A stretch of 64,000 nt of DNA from Nymphaea colorata (taxonomy: Eukaryota; Streptophyta; Magnoliopsida; Nymphaeales; Nymphaeaceae). The notes under the pieces are model-generated. The model saw only the letters and a program-made list of their open reading frames with translations. It had not been told where the DNA came from and made no database searches. The stretch covers positions 15,673,858 to 15,737,857 of the forward strand of contig NC_045144.1 in NCBI RefSeq assembly GCF_008831285.2. The letters are read 5' to 3'. Shown piece after piece: positions 1-12,048 of the stretch. Made by a program: the position numbers and the translations under genes. Each line of letters opens with the position of its first letter. Within the stretch, counting starts at the first letter, position 1.

Positions 1-3000
1 ACTTGACAGAGAGACCATACGAAGCAAGGAAAAGTGTGAAAGCATTCACGAGAGCAAGAGAGAGAGAGATCTGAGGCTTAGCACAATTCTTGCCTCCGTA
101 TTTGATGCGCAACAACATTTGCGTCGTCTTCACTTCCCTCCCTTTCACTCTTTTTTATATTTCAGATTAAGTCTGAAATACGAAAACACTCTAAAAATTT
201 TTCGTTCAATGAACAACATGTTGTAGAAGCCAAGCCGCAAGCGAATAAAAATTAAAGAAACTTGACCTCAACAGCTTTGTTCTAATGGCCGAGGAAATGA
301 TGGTCGTTGCAGCATAAGTTTTGGTGTGTTTTCATATTTTTCCCTGAATATGAAATATAAAAAACAGCGAAAACAGGAGAAAGGGAGACGACGTAGACGC
401 CGTTCCTCATCAAATACGGAAGCAAGAATTGTGCTTAGCTTCATGTCTATCTCTTTCTCTTGCGATCGCTTTCACTCGCTTCCTTGCTCAGTAGATTCTC
501 TCTATCAATTTTTTTTGTAACTTTTACGGCAAGAACTCTATGTTCCTATTCCTTGCCATTGGATGGAGAAGAGAATTGAATATTTGAATCCGAATGAATT
601 CAAATACGAAGCCACAATCCAGCACAAGAACTCCATAAACATATGGACAATAACCAGATTTCCATAAAAATTCCTGTAAAACTGAGCATCAGGATAAAAA
701 TATGCGAAAATTCAGTACTTGGAGCTGATGCCGGAAACAAGGCACAATTGATCAAGAGATCTGCAATTTTGCCAAGCTGCAAAAACAGCAAAGGAGAACG
801 AAGATCCAAGCGACTCCTCCCTCCTGTCTCCTTCTCCCTTTACTTATCGTGCAATTTTTCTGAAACATTCGACTCTCACCCCAATCCAATGGCAGGAAAT
901 CAGAACTGAGGGTTTTAGCTGCAAAAGTTAGAGAAAACTTGACAGAGAGACCTTATCGAGCAAGGAAGCACGTGAAAGCATTCGCGAGAGAAAGAGAGAG
1001 AGAGATCTGAGTGTTAGCACAATTCTTGCCTCCGTATTTGATGCGCAACGACATTTGCGTCGTCTTCACTTCCCTCCCTTTCACTCTTTTTTATATTTCA
1101 GATTAAGTCTGACATACGAAAACACTCTAAAAACTTTCCGTTCAATGACCAACATGTTGTAGAAGCCAAGCCGCAAGCGAATAAAAATTAAAGAAACTTG
1201 ACCTCAACAGTTTTGTTCTAATGGCTAAGGAAATGATGGTCATTGCAGCATAAGTTTTGGGGTGTTTTCATATTTTTCCCTGAATCTGAAATATAAAAAA
1301 CAGCGAAAACGGGAGAAAGGGAGACGACGTAGACGCCGTTCCGCATCAAATACGGAAGCAAGAATTGTGCTTAGCTTCATGTCTCTCTCTTTCTCTTGCG
1401 ATCGCTTTCGCTCGCTTCCTTGCTCGGCAGATTCTCTCTGTCAATTTTTTTTTAACTTTTGCAGCAAGAACCCTAAGTTCCTATTCCTTGCCATTGGATG
1501 GAGAAGAGAATCGAATATTTGAATCCGAATGAATTCAAATACGAAGCCACAATCCAACACAAAAACTCTGTAAACATATGGACAATTAACTGGATCTCCA
1601 TCAAAATTCCTTTAAAATGTAGCATCTAGATACAAATCCGCGAAAATTCAATACCTGGAGCTGACGCCGGAAAAAAGGCACAGTTGATCAAGAGATCTGC
1701 AATTTTGGCGAGCTGCAAAAACAACAAACAAGAACAAAGATCCAAGTGACTCCTCCCTCCTGTCTCCTTTTCCCTTTACTTATCGTGCAATTTTTCTGAA
1801 ACATTCAACTCTCGCCCGAATCCAATGGCAGGAAATCGGAACTTAGGATTTTAGCTGCAGAAGTCAGAGAAAACTTGACAGAGAGACCTTACCGAGCAAG
1901 GAAGCGCGTGAAAGCATTCGTGAGAGCAAGAGAGATCTGAGGCTTAGCACAATTCTTGCCTCCGTATTTGATGCGCAACGACATTTGCGTCGTCTTCACT
2001 TCCCTCCCTTTCACTCTTTTTTATATTTCAGATTAAGTCTGACATACGAAAACACTCTAAAAACTTTCCGTTCAATGACCAACATGTTGTAGAAGCCAAG
2101 CCGCAAGCGAATAAAAATTAAAGAAACTTGACCTCAACAGTTTTGTTCTAATGGCTAAGGAAATGATGGTCATTGCAGCATAAGTTTTGGGGTGTTTTCA
2201 TATTTTTCCCTGAATCTGAAATATAAAAAACAGCGAAAACGGGAGAAAGGGAGACGACGTAGACGCCGTTCCGCATCAAATACGGAAGCAAGAATTGTGC
2301 TTAGCTTCATGTCTCTCTCTTTCTCTTGCGATCGCTTTCGCTCGCTTCCTTGCTCGGCAGATTCTCTCTGTCAATTTTTTTTTAACTTTTGCAGCAAGAA
2401 CCCTAAGTTCCTATTCCTTGCCATTGGATGGAGAAGAGAATCGAATATTTGAATCCGAATGAATTCAAATACGAAGCCACAATCCAACACAAAAACTCTG
2501 TAAACATATGGACAATTAACTGGATCTCCATCAAAATTCCTTTAAAATGTAGCATCTAGATACAAATCCGCGAAAATTCAATACCTGGAGCTGACGCCGG
2601 AAAAAAGGCACAGTTGATCAAGAGATCTGCAATTTTGGCGAGCTGCAAAAACAACAAACAAGAACAAAGATCCAAGTGACTCCTCCCTCCTGTCTCCTTT
2701 TCCCTTTACTTATCGTGCAATTTTTCTGAAACATTCAACTCTCGCCCGAATCCAATGGCAGGAAATCGGAACTTAGGATTTTAGCTGCAGAAGTCAGAGA
2801 AAACTTGACAGAGAGACCTTACCGAGCAAGGAAGCGCGTGAAAGCATTCGTGAGAGCAAGAGAGATCTGAGGCTTAGCACAATTCTTGCCTCCGTATTTG
2901 ATGCGCAACGACATTTGCGTCGTCTTCACTTCCCTCCCTTTCACTCTTTTTTATATTTCAGATTAAGACTGAAATACGAAAACGCTCTAAAAACTTTTCG

Positions 3001-3340
3001 TTCAATGACCAACAAGTTGTAGAAGCCAAGCTGCAAGCGAATAAAAATGAAAGAAACTTGACGTCAATAGTTTTGTTCTAATGGCCGAGGAAATGATGGT
3101 CGGTGCAGCGTAAGTTTTGGGGTGTTTTCATATTTTTCTCTTAATCTGAAATATAAAAAACAGCGAAAACGGGAGAAGGAAAGACGACGTAGATGTCGTT
3201 CCGCATCAAATACGGAAGCAAGAATTGTGCTTTGCCTCATCTCTATCTCTTTCTCTTGCGATCGCTTTCGCTCGCTTCCTTGCTCGGCAGAATCTCTCTG
3301 TCAATTTTTCTCAGAATTCTACAGCAAAAACCCTAAGTTC
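1..3340. repeat. Array A of ~930-bp tandem repeat units containing foldbacks
   Basis: Three full units and the start of a fourth are visible. The landmark ACTTGACAGAGAGACC recurs at 1, 937, 1873 and 2803, so spacing is 936, 936 and 930 bp. The units around 1010-1940 and 1940-2870 look nearly identical by eye, sharing private variants such as CTGACATACG and ACTTTCCG, while the outer units are more diverged. Each unit contains two inverted arms of about 240 bp. Short ORFs of 64-86 codons that recur in each unit have no recognisable domain and look incidental. The array begins before the window and fades into unique sequence near 3340. A related array lies at 30545-33990. Confidence 0.9.
1821..2431. 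repeat. Foldback (inverted repeat) inside a 930-bp unit
   Basis: The left arm, about 1821-2057, is the reverse complement of the right arm, about 2190-2431, with roughly 85% matching by eye and a loop of about 130 bp. Both arms contain the strings CACAATTCTTGC, TCCGTATTTGATGCG and TATATTTCAGATT in inverted orientation. The same arrangement recurs in every unit of both arrays. A transcript through a unit could fold into a long hairpin. I cannot tell whether the ancestor was a foldback transposon or an inverted duplication. Confidence 0.8.
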
Positions 3341-5877
3341 CGGTTTCCCGCCATTGGATTGGGAACATAATTGAATTAGAAGCAAAAAGGGTATGATAAA
3401 TTGCAGGAAAGTCAAGGGAGAAGGATATGGGAGGGAGGAATCAGTTGGATCTTTGTGCTGCTCCGGCAATGCAAATCTCCTAATCGGCCATGCATTGTTT
3501 CCCAGGTAATGCATTTTCATGGATTTGTTTCCAGATGCTTGATTTTGCAATGATTTCAATGGCGGTGAAGTTAAGTGTGTAGATGTTTTTGAAGTTCCCA
3601 TGCTTGATTTTAGTTTTGTCGGTTTTTTGTGTTCCTTTGGTTAGGTTGTTGTTTCCTCGCCTAGTCAGGTTTTCTTCTTTGTAGAGATCAAATGTTTCCT
3701 CTATTTTAGCACCTGTCTTTACTACCCACTTTCATTTCCTTTGTTTTGTATTAGTCTTTATTCATAATCATGTCCCTTCCTCCTAATCGTCTCTATTTTC
3801 TACAACATTTCTGGATTTAGGTGTGCTTGTGGTAAGATGGAGCAGTCAAAGATGGTTGTGTGTTGGCTAAGAGAGCATGTGGATGCAATCACCAGTGCCA
3901 AGTAGAGTAGCCGACTAGAGAGAACCTATGGGAGTAAAAAGAGAAAAAGGGTAGTAGAAAAAGGAAATAGTCGTTAGCTGCATCAACATCTTTTACTGTC
4001 ACTCAAACAGAAACATTAGAATTTTGACCAAACATTTACTGTAGAGAAACTTCACCTCATATGATGCAAAGAGTTGATCATTCATGACAGTGCTGTTGCA
4101 AACGACACCGTTTACTGATGTTGTAGGAAAACATAAGAAATGAATCCAGATCAATACAATCCTATTACTGATGTGCTCAACTGAGTATCTGAAATGACCA
4201 ATTATTATTGACATAGAACTAACAGCATCAATAAAGACACCCACTTTGCTGACAACCCAAGGAAAATGTCAATACACGATGTTGTTGTTATTTGATCACA
4301 TGTTTAGTGCATCAACATGCGATCAAAGAGGTGCAAGGCAAACTCATTTATTCATGTAGCAGGTTCGAAATGTATAATTGATGAAACATTGAAAAGAAAT
4401 AAATAATTATATAATTAAATAAACAAAAACAACAACATAAACAGAATTATTTTAAGAATGATTAAAAGGAATATTGTGGGTAGCATGGTACCTAGCCCGA
4501 AAACCTTCTTAACAGGTGATTTTTGGCGACACAAGAAAATTTTCAAAAGAAAAAGCCCCATGTATTTAAGCACGTAATTGAGACCATAAAAGTATAAATA
4601 AATTAGCTTATAGACAAAATAGTTCAAAAATGGATTACTCATAAAAGGCGAGCAAAAGAAAAGGCACACATCCTTGTTATCGACGACCAAAAGATGCTGA
4701 ATAAGAGAATGACCACTTTTCAATGACCATGACTGTGCACCAGTGCTAAGGCATGGACATGAGAATGCACAAACAAACAGTGTCTGTGGAAGAGATCATG
4801 TGTGGTGGCATCTTTTTCCCAATGTTGGTCACTAATACTATGGAAGGCTAGCAGTAGAGGATATCTTTTGCAAATTCAAGATTGCCAAAGATAGCATTGA
4901 TATGCAAACAAGAATTTGAACTAGAGTTTGTTACTCGATCGTTTTCGTCAAGCAACTTCTTCAAATTCACCAAGTATCTACATATGCTTCCTTACAAAGT
5001 TTGGAATCCATCCCTTCTTTCTTTTAACTCATGATATCTAAGCAATGAAAGAATGGAAGCAAGCTAGAAATATATAGTGAGAGACAATGCATAGGGTATG
5101 CCTAGGCATCACATTTACATCCATTATTTCTATGATTTGCTAATTAATTTGTAGATTCAAAAATTTTCACAAAAGTGGAAAGGTATCCTACTAGCTATCA
5201 TAACTTACCTTCTTTCTCATTTTCAAATCTGCCCCATCCTTTTTCTATGGGATGCCCTTTCTATCTTTGTCCTTTTCATATAAAATGGTTTTATTGTGAT
5301 ATTTGGATTTTTTTAGCTCATTGGAAAGATATGACATCTTTTCTCCTTGCCGAGGAATAATATTAGGAGTTGTCCAATTGGATTTTTGCAACTATATCTA
5401 TTGTTATCTTACATGGTAGCATGAACTTTAACATGCTCGCCCAAATCAAACCAATACATCAATGATAAAGGCAGCATATGATAAGTTTATTAGCTAAAAG
5501 ATTATGGTGGCATATATAAACATAAAATTAAAACTGTCCATCCTTTCAATCTAACGGTTGTTGAGGCAAATGAGAAGTTATTTTTAATGTTTTCTATCGC
5601 ATTTCAAGTGGATCAGATTCATACTTGTTAAATAGATAGTTAGCTTGAACTAGTTTTGCTAATGGTGGGGACAATAAAATTTACAAATATGAATAATTTT
5701 TTTTACTTTGTGTATTGTAAGGCAATTATGGTGAGCTCATCTTATATTGGTATTGGTAGCAGCTAATGGGTGCAAACCGCAGACTTGTAGGTCATAAGAA
5801 CATCTTGGTCTGAGTTGAGGGCTGGGGGAGAAAACGGACAGCTATGCAATAACAAAGCTTTTCAACGATGGAAAGAC
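3341..5877. other. Non-coding upstream block of the left PPR copy
   Basis: This stretch aligns almost end to end with about 33991-36520. In a stretch of about 370 bases from 3600 I count about 16 differences by hand, roughly 4%. It differs by small indels, for example a 19-bp stretch near 4230 that is missing in the other copy. I recognise no gene. CAG/GTAATG near 3511-3520 resembles a splice donor after a GC-richer segment (3400-3512), so it could be a 5' UTR exon of the PPR gene. A minus-strand ORF of 102 codons at 4415-4723 is shared with the other copy but matches no family I know. Confidence 0.6.
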
Positions 5878-6937
5878 ATGATATCTTCTTCATCTGTTTC
5901 TCTTGGAGATCTTTTTGTGGGTAAAAGCGTGAAGGAGGCCTTGCAGTTCCTTTACCAGACGGAGGGTTTCAGATTTGCCTTGAAACAGACTGCTTACCGC
6001 TTCCTCTTTCGAAGATGCAGCGAAACCCAATCTCTCCTTCTGGGCAGGAGAGTCCATTGTCACTTGATCAAGGCAGGGTCTCCTCCGGATTTGTGCACGA
6101 GCAATACCCTGTTGAACATGTATGTAAGAAATGGAGATCTGGGCGACGCGCACCAGGTGTTCGACAGAATGCCACAAAGAGATATCGTCGCTTGGAATTC
6201 CATCATTGCTGGTTATGTTGGTCAATGGAGGAATATAGAGGGTTGTCATCTTTTGAAAATGATGCAGAGGGATCGCTTTGGTTTTGACCAGTACACTTTT
6301 GGCACTATACTCAAGAGCTCGGGTAGTGCTGGTGATCTGCAATTTGGCCAGCAGATTCATTCTCTTGTGGTTAGAACAGGGTTTCATGGGAATATCTTCG
6401 CAAGTTCTGCACTTCTTTATATGTACACAAAGTGTGGAAAGATGGATGATGCCGAGGCACTGTTTGAGTTCATGCCAGAGAAGAATGCAGTTTCATGGAA
6501 CACTATGATTCCCAGCTGCACTCGAATTTGTAAAGGAGAAAGAGCTTTGCAGTTATTTGACCAGATGGAACAAGAAGGAACTATTCCAGGTCAAGCTACA
6601 TTCGCAAGTTTTCTTTCATTGATGGGTGATCCTCATTCACTTCGGGTTGTGAAACAAATTCATGCAAAGATAGTGAAATTTGGACTTCATTTTGACGTTG
6701 TTGTTGGGAATTCTGCTATAACTGCATATTCTGAATGTGAGTCAATTGAAGATGCCAAACTGATATTCAATCAGATGAAAGTGCATGACCTCGTCACTTG
6801 GAATGCTATGCTTGCAGGTTATGTGTGTAATGATCAAAGCGTGGAGGCCTTAGGATTCTTTGCTGAAATGCAATGTCATGATGTTAAACTAGACATCTAT
6901 ACCTGCATCAGTTTGGTAAGGGCTTGTTTCAGGTTTG

Positions 6938-7221
6938 TGTTAAGTTTGTACATATGGATCGGGTCACCCAGACCCGACCCATTTGATCCACACGGCCAAC
7001 ACATCAAGGGCTGTGGCATACTTGTAAATATTATTATTATTTTGTGTATTTTATGATGTACCCTAAATCGTGATTAGTATATAATGATAACAAGAGGCAG
7101 ACGTCATTTGTTGCTGCTCTCTTTCATCTCTCTCTTGCTTGAACGTGCAGCCCACTTCTCTCTTCCTCCTCTTGCATCTAAGTTCATTCGGTGGTTTGGT
7201 ATTAGATATCAAAATCATACA
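6938..7221 (+). repeat. 5' LTR of the Copia element
   Basis: It is bounded by TG and CA, is 284 bp long and pairs with 11765-12048. It follows the target duplication GTTTG directly and is followed directly by the primer binding site. Confidence 0.95.
7078..7085 (+). promoter_or_regulatory. TATA-like box in the 5' LTR
   Basis: TATATAAT lies about 140 bp from the LTR 5' end and the same motif is present in the 3' LTR. This is a plausible LTR promoter core, inferred from motif and position only. Confidence 0.45.
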
Positions 7222-7234
7222 TGGTATCAGAGCC
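7222..7234 (+). other. Primer binding site (initiator tRNA-Met type)
   Basis: TGGTATCAGAGCC starts immediately after the 5' LTR. It matches the sequence complementary to the 3' end of plant initiator tRNA-Met, which Copia elements commonly use. Confidence 0.92.
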
Positions 7235-7498
7235 AGGTTTTGCCACTGAGAATGTTCGGTAAGAATCTCTAATTTCTGCCCTAATCTTTGTTTCTTTTCT
7301 GCCCTAATCCTCAAATCTCTATTTTCTGCCCCAATCCCCAAATTTCTGCCCTAACCCTAATCCCCAAATTTCTGCCCTAACCCTAATCCACAAACATCTG
7401 CGTTAATCCTACTGTCTGCCCTAATCTGCCCTACCGTCAGCCACCTAACCCTAATATCAAAATTTCTATTTTTCTCCTATTTTCTGATTATTGTATTT

Positions 7499-10400
7499 AT
7501 GGATCCCCACCGCAATTCTAGCATCTTACCGTCCAATTTTCTTTTCCAACTTATCTCACAAAAGCTAAATCATACCAATTATTTGACATGGAAACGTCAA
7601 ATAGTCCCGTTCATCAAGAGTCACCGTCTCTATGGACATCTCAATGGCACCACACCTGCACCATCTGAATGGATTATGCGAGAGGTGAAGAATGTTGCAG
7701 GGCAAGTTCAAGAGACTATTGCAGAAATCAATCCTGAATATGAGATGTGGATGGCTCATGATCAATCTGTCGTTGCTTATATCACCTCCACACTATCAGA
7801 GGAAGTCTCAGCAGGTGTTGATGATGATCTTTCTGCACTTGAGTTGTGGAATGTACTTGCTACCACATATTCTCAAATATCAGAAGTGAGATTTCTATAA
7901 CTCAAGAGGCACTTTCAGGACATCAAGCGAGGTACACGTTCAGTCTTGGAATATATATATGAGATAAAAAATGTTAGCGATCAGCTTGCCATCATAGGGC
8001 ATCCAGTCAGTGACAAGGAGGTACAACAGACTTTGAGTGGATTGGGGCCAAATTTTGATGTTTTCTGTACTACTTTAGAGGTATTGTCTGTTCTTCCCTC
8101 TTTTGAAGACTTGAAAGCAAAATTGATTCAACATGAAGCAAGTCGTGTACAACGACATGAATTAGTTCATTCTGGCGGTCACAATGTATTGGTCACTGGG
8201 ACCCATGCTTTACAAGGAAGTCATCTAAGAGTTTGGAACTCACAGGTAGGGATGGGGAGAGGTATCCTTCCTACACCTAACACAAATGCATAGGCAAATG
8301 TACCACGAAGGATACCTACTTGTTTTTATTGCAATAAGAGAGGTCATCTGAAGTCAGAATGTTCGCATAACCCACAGAACAAGGGAAAACAGGTCCGACG
8401 TGACAATAAGGCAGTAGGGTCATCTGTTTCGAACATGACTGCGACATCGAACATTTCCTCTGATGTGCAGCAGATTCTAATGACAGCGTTGTCTAAAATC
8501 AATTTCAAGCAAAATGAGGAAGGACAATGGTATGTAGATTCTTGTGCTGCATCTCATGTAACTGATGACGCAGGTAAGCTTTCTAGTGTTCTCTCTTATT
8601 TAGCTAAAGGCTCAGTTGTCACAGGAGATGGTTCCTATCACAAAATATCACATATTGGAAATGCACACTTATCCATGGCTCATTTCTCTATACCTTTAAA
8701 GAATGTTCTTGTTGTTCCAAATGTCAAGAAAAATATCATTTCTGTGTCAAAGCTTATTGATGATACTCATTCCTCTGTTGAGTTTACTTCTTATTCTGTT
8801 TATGTTAAGGATGCTCGAACCAAGAAGACATTCGCTGAGGGTGTTCGCAAAGGAGACATGTACGTCATTGAAGAAGCTCCAAGAGTGTCTAAGTCTTGTG
8901 TTTCAGATTCATCCTTTCCCAGTCATGGTGAAGTCAATATCACAGAGTATGATATGCCATCTCTTTGGCACAGTCGTTTAGCACATTGTAGTTGGTCTTT
9001 CATTCAAAGTCTTGTTGCAGACGGACTATTACAAAAGTCCAGTCTAAGTCTTGTCAGTCAGTCTTGCATGTGCTCAAGTTGTCATATTTGTAAGAGCCAT
9101 GCTCTTCCTTTTCAATCAATAAATAAGCGAGCTTTGAAATTATTTGACACCATTTATTCTGATGTTTGGGGACCTGCTCCTATTTCTTCCTCTTCTGGGA
9201 GTAAATATTATATTGTTTTCATTGATTCTTATTCTCGTTAAACTTGGATTCACTTCATGAAAAGCAAATCAGAAGTTTTTCGCTTGTTTATTCAATTCCA
9301 CGCCTTGGTCCAAAACAAATACTCTAGTAATATCGTGTATTTTCAATGTGATGGTGGTGGTGAGTTCATTTCAAATGAATTTACTGAGTACTTACTAAAT
9401 CATGGGATCACTAGACAAATTTCATGTCCTCACACACCACAACAGAATGGAATTGCTGAAAGAAAGCATAGGCACATAGTTGAAAGTGCTCTCAGTATGA
9501 TGCATAACACTGATGTGCCCATGACTTTATGGACTGAAGCCTTCCATACTGCTGTTCATATTATTAATCGACTGCCACTATCCATGCTTGAAGGAAAATC
9601 TCCATTCTTTATTTTACATCAAGAACAACCACATTATGATGAGCTACGTGTTTTTGGATGCATATGTTATATTCATGTTGATGTTTCTTTGAAAAATAAG
9701 TTTCAAGATCGAGCTGTCATGTGTAGATTTGTGGGTTATGCAGAAAATTATAAAGGCTATCGATGTTACAATCCAAAAACTGGACGTGTGCATATTTCAC
9801 GACATGTTGTTTTTGATGAGCTCAGGTTGAAGGATATAAAGGAGCCACATGCAACACTTAATGTTAGAAATGATGTATATGACTCGTGGCTGAATGCTGA
9901 AATATTAGACCAAAGAGCTGATACACACTAGGCACAAAGTGACAGAACTATTGATGAGCCCAGAACAGCCACAAACACTCAGATAGACAGCATACCTTCA
10001 TCTACTCAGACCAACAACATGAGCATGACTTCACCTAATTGGTTTTCAGGAATGGTGTATAATCGATGATCAGTTCCAGTTGATTTAGAAACTGCCACTA
10101 TTTGTCCACGTAGATCAGAACGTGTGCGGCACCCTATTGATAGATGGGTAAGTTATGGTAATTTTTCTTTGGATTTTCAGCTCTTCATGGCAGAATTGAA
10201 CAAAAAGGTGGAGCCAAAATGCTATGAGCAAGCATGCAAAAGCAAACATTGCATCGATGCCATGAATGAAGAAATAGCTACCTTAAATGAATGTCAAACA
10301 TGAGAGATTGTTCCTCGTCCAGATGGTAAGAATGTAGTGGGCTCAAAATGGGTTTACAAACTCAAGTATAAACCTGATGGAAGCATTGATAGATATAAGG

Positions 10401-11770
10401 CTTGACTCGTGGCTAGAGGCTTCACTCAGCAGTACGGGAAAGATTATGATGAGACTTTCAGCCTAGTCATCAAGATGGGAACGATCTGGGTTATCATCTC
10501 GCTTGCTGTCTCATATGGTTGGAATTTATATAAGTTGGATGTTAAAAATGCTTTTCTTCATGGCTTTCTAAAGGAATAAGTTTATATGGAACAACCTCCA
10601 GGATATGTTTCCAATGATTCAACCAAATGAGTGCAAATTACAAAAATCGCTGTATGAGCTTAATCAAGCATCTCCTTCATGGTTCCATAGATTTTTCCTC
10701 CATATACAACACGTTGGTTTCCTCAAAGTTCACTTGATCATTCCTTATTCATCTATCATTCAGGTGAAGTTACCACTTGGCTACTTATATATGTAGATGA
10801 TATAATTCTTACTGAAAACTCTTCATGTCATATATCCCATGTTAAGGAGGTATTGCAACAAGAATTCAAGATGAAGGATCTCGGTGAACTACGGTATTTC
10901 TTGGGTGTTGAGCTTGATAGAAAAAGTGGCACATTAACCCTTACACAACATAAATACACTCTTGATATTTTGGATAGGGCAGATATGACAAGTTGCAAGC
11001 CCATGAATACACCTAGTGTTCTCAACACAAAATTAAATGCATCTAATGGGAATGATGCATACCCAAATCCTAGTTTTTATCAGAGTATAGTTGGCATTTT
11101 GTAATATCTCACTTTTACATGCCCAGACATAGTATATGCTGTGAATCAAGTCTCTCAGTTTATGCATGCACCCACAAAAGGGCATATGGATGCTACCAAA
11201 CGTATTTTGCGTTAACTTAAGGCTACTCTTGGGGATGGACACATCTACACAAGACAGTCAACTGTTTTGCATGGCCACAACATTTCCACTTATACTGATG
11301 CAGATTGGGCAGGTGATACAGACGATAAACAATCAGTTTCCGGTTATTGTCTCTTCCTTGATTCCAATCTTATTTATTGGAGAAGCAAGAAACAACATGC
11401 AGTTGCCAGATCTAGCACTAAGGCAGAATATAGGGCAATGGCTGCACGCACTGCTGAAGCTTCTTGGTTACGTCATCTGCTTGGGGAACTTTCTCTTCCC
11501 ATTGCTCAGTCATCTCTATTTTGTGACAACCAAAGTGCGATCAAGATTGCCTTCAATCCTGTTCTACATAATCGCACTACGCATATAGAGATTGATCAAC
11601 ACTTCATTCATCAAAAGGTTGCGGAAGATGAGATTGTTCCCACTTATATATCTACGTCTGAACAAGTGGCTGATCTTTTTACCAAGGGACTCATAAGGCA
11701 CCATTTCTGGGAATTGAAAAACAAGTTACGCATGATCAAACCCCATGCACAACTTGAGGGGGGCTGTTAA
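7499..11770 (+). pseudogene. Degenerate Copia gag-pol
   Basis: The domains stay almost entirely in one frame, interrupted by stops at 7898, 8291, 9239 and 9929 and several more between 10050 and 10600. Gag begins at ATG 7499 with the LNHTNYLTWK-type motif. A CCHC zinc knuckle (CFYCNKRGHLKSEC) is at 8321-8362. The protease site near 8530 reads DSCA where DSGA is usual. Integrase shows its HHCC segment near 8960-9105, FQCDGGGEF near 9345 and the catalytic-Glu segment PQQNGIAERKHRH near 9440-9475. RT has [10 protein letters not shown] near 10535 and YVDD near 10790, with a local frameshift between about 10590 and 10730. RNase H begins YTDADWAGD near 11290. Several stops look like C-to-T decay, for example KA*LVARG where CGA became TGA. 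No functional polyprotein is possible. Confidence 0.93.
11754..11764 (+). other. Polypurine tract of the Copia element
   Basis: TTGAGGGGGGC directly precedes the TG of the 3' LTR, the expected position and composition for the plus-strand primer. Confidence 0.8.
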
Positions 11771-12048
11771 GTTTGTACATATGGATTGGGTCACCCAGAC
11801 CCGACCCATTTGATCCACACGGCCAACACATCATGGGCGGTGGCATACTTGTAAACCTTATTGTTATTTTGTGTATTTTATGATGTACCCTAAATCGTGA
11901 TTAGTATATAATAATAAAAAGAGGCAGACGTCATTTGTTGCAGCTCTCTTTCATCTCTCTCTTGCTTGGACGTGCAGCCCACTTCTCTTTTCCTCCTCTT
12001 GCATCTAAGTTCATTCGGTGGTTTGGTATTAGATACCAAAATCTTACA
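11765..12048 (+). repeat. 3' LTR of the Copia element
   Basis: It is 284 bp long, the same length as the 5' LTR, and differs from it at about 13 positions by hand count. It is followed by the GTTTG target duplication and then PPR coding sequence. Confidence 0.95.

Larger units (their letters stand above)
6938..12048 (+). mobile_element. Ty1/Copia LTR retrotransposon inserted in the PPR gene
   Basis: The element is complete in structure but decayed. It has two 284-bp LTRs beginning TGTTAAG and ending TTACA, a primer binding site, gag-pol domains in Copia order (gag, protease, integrase, RT, RNase H) and a polypurine tract. The 5-bp target duplication GTTTG is at 6933-6937 and 12049-12053, and the intact PPR copy shows the unoccupied site. 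By hand I count 13 differences between the two LTRs (about 4.6%), so the insertion is not recent. Many premature stops make it non-autonomous. Confidence 0.96.

Noticed and set aside
326-3370. Recurrent 64-86 codon ORFs in the 930-bp units as a small protein family
   Set aside because: They lie across the foldback arms, contain no domain, vary in frame and end between units, and are rich in simple K/R runs. They look like by-products of the repeat.
5890-6387. 165-codon minus-strand ORF opposite the PPR N terminus (and its twin at 36533-37003)
   Set aside because: It is antisense to conserved PPR coding sequence and has no domain; its conservation follows from the PPR gene.
7300-7400. CCCTAACCCTAA strings as an interstitial telomere repeat
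   Set aside because: The plant telomere unit is CCCTAAA. Here the strings are part of a degenerate CTGCCCTAATCC repeat in the Copia leader.
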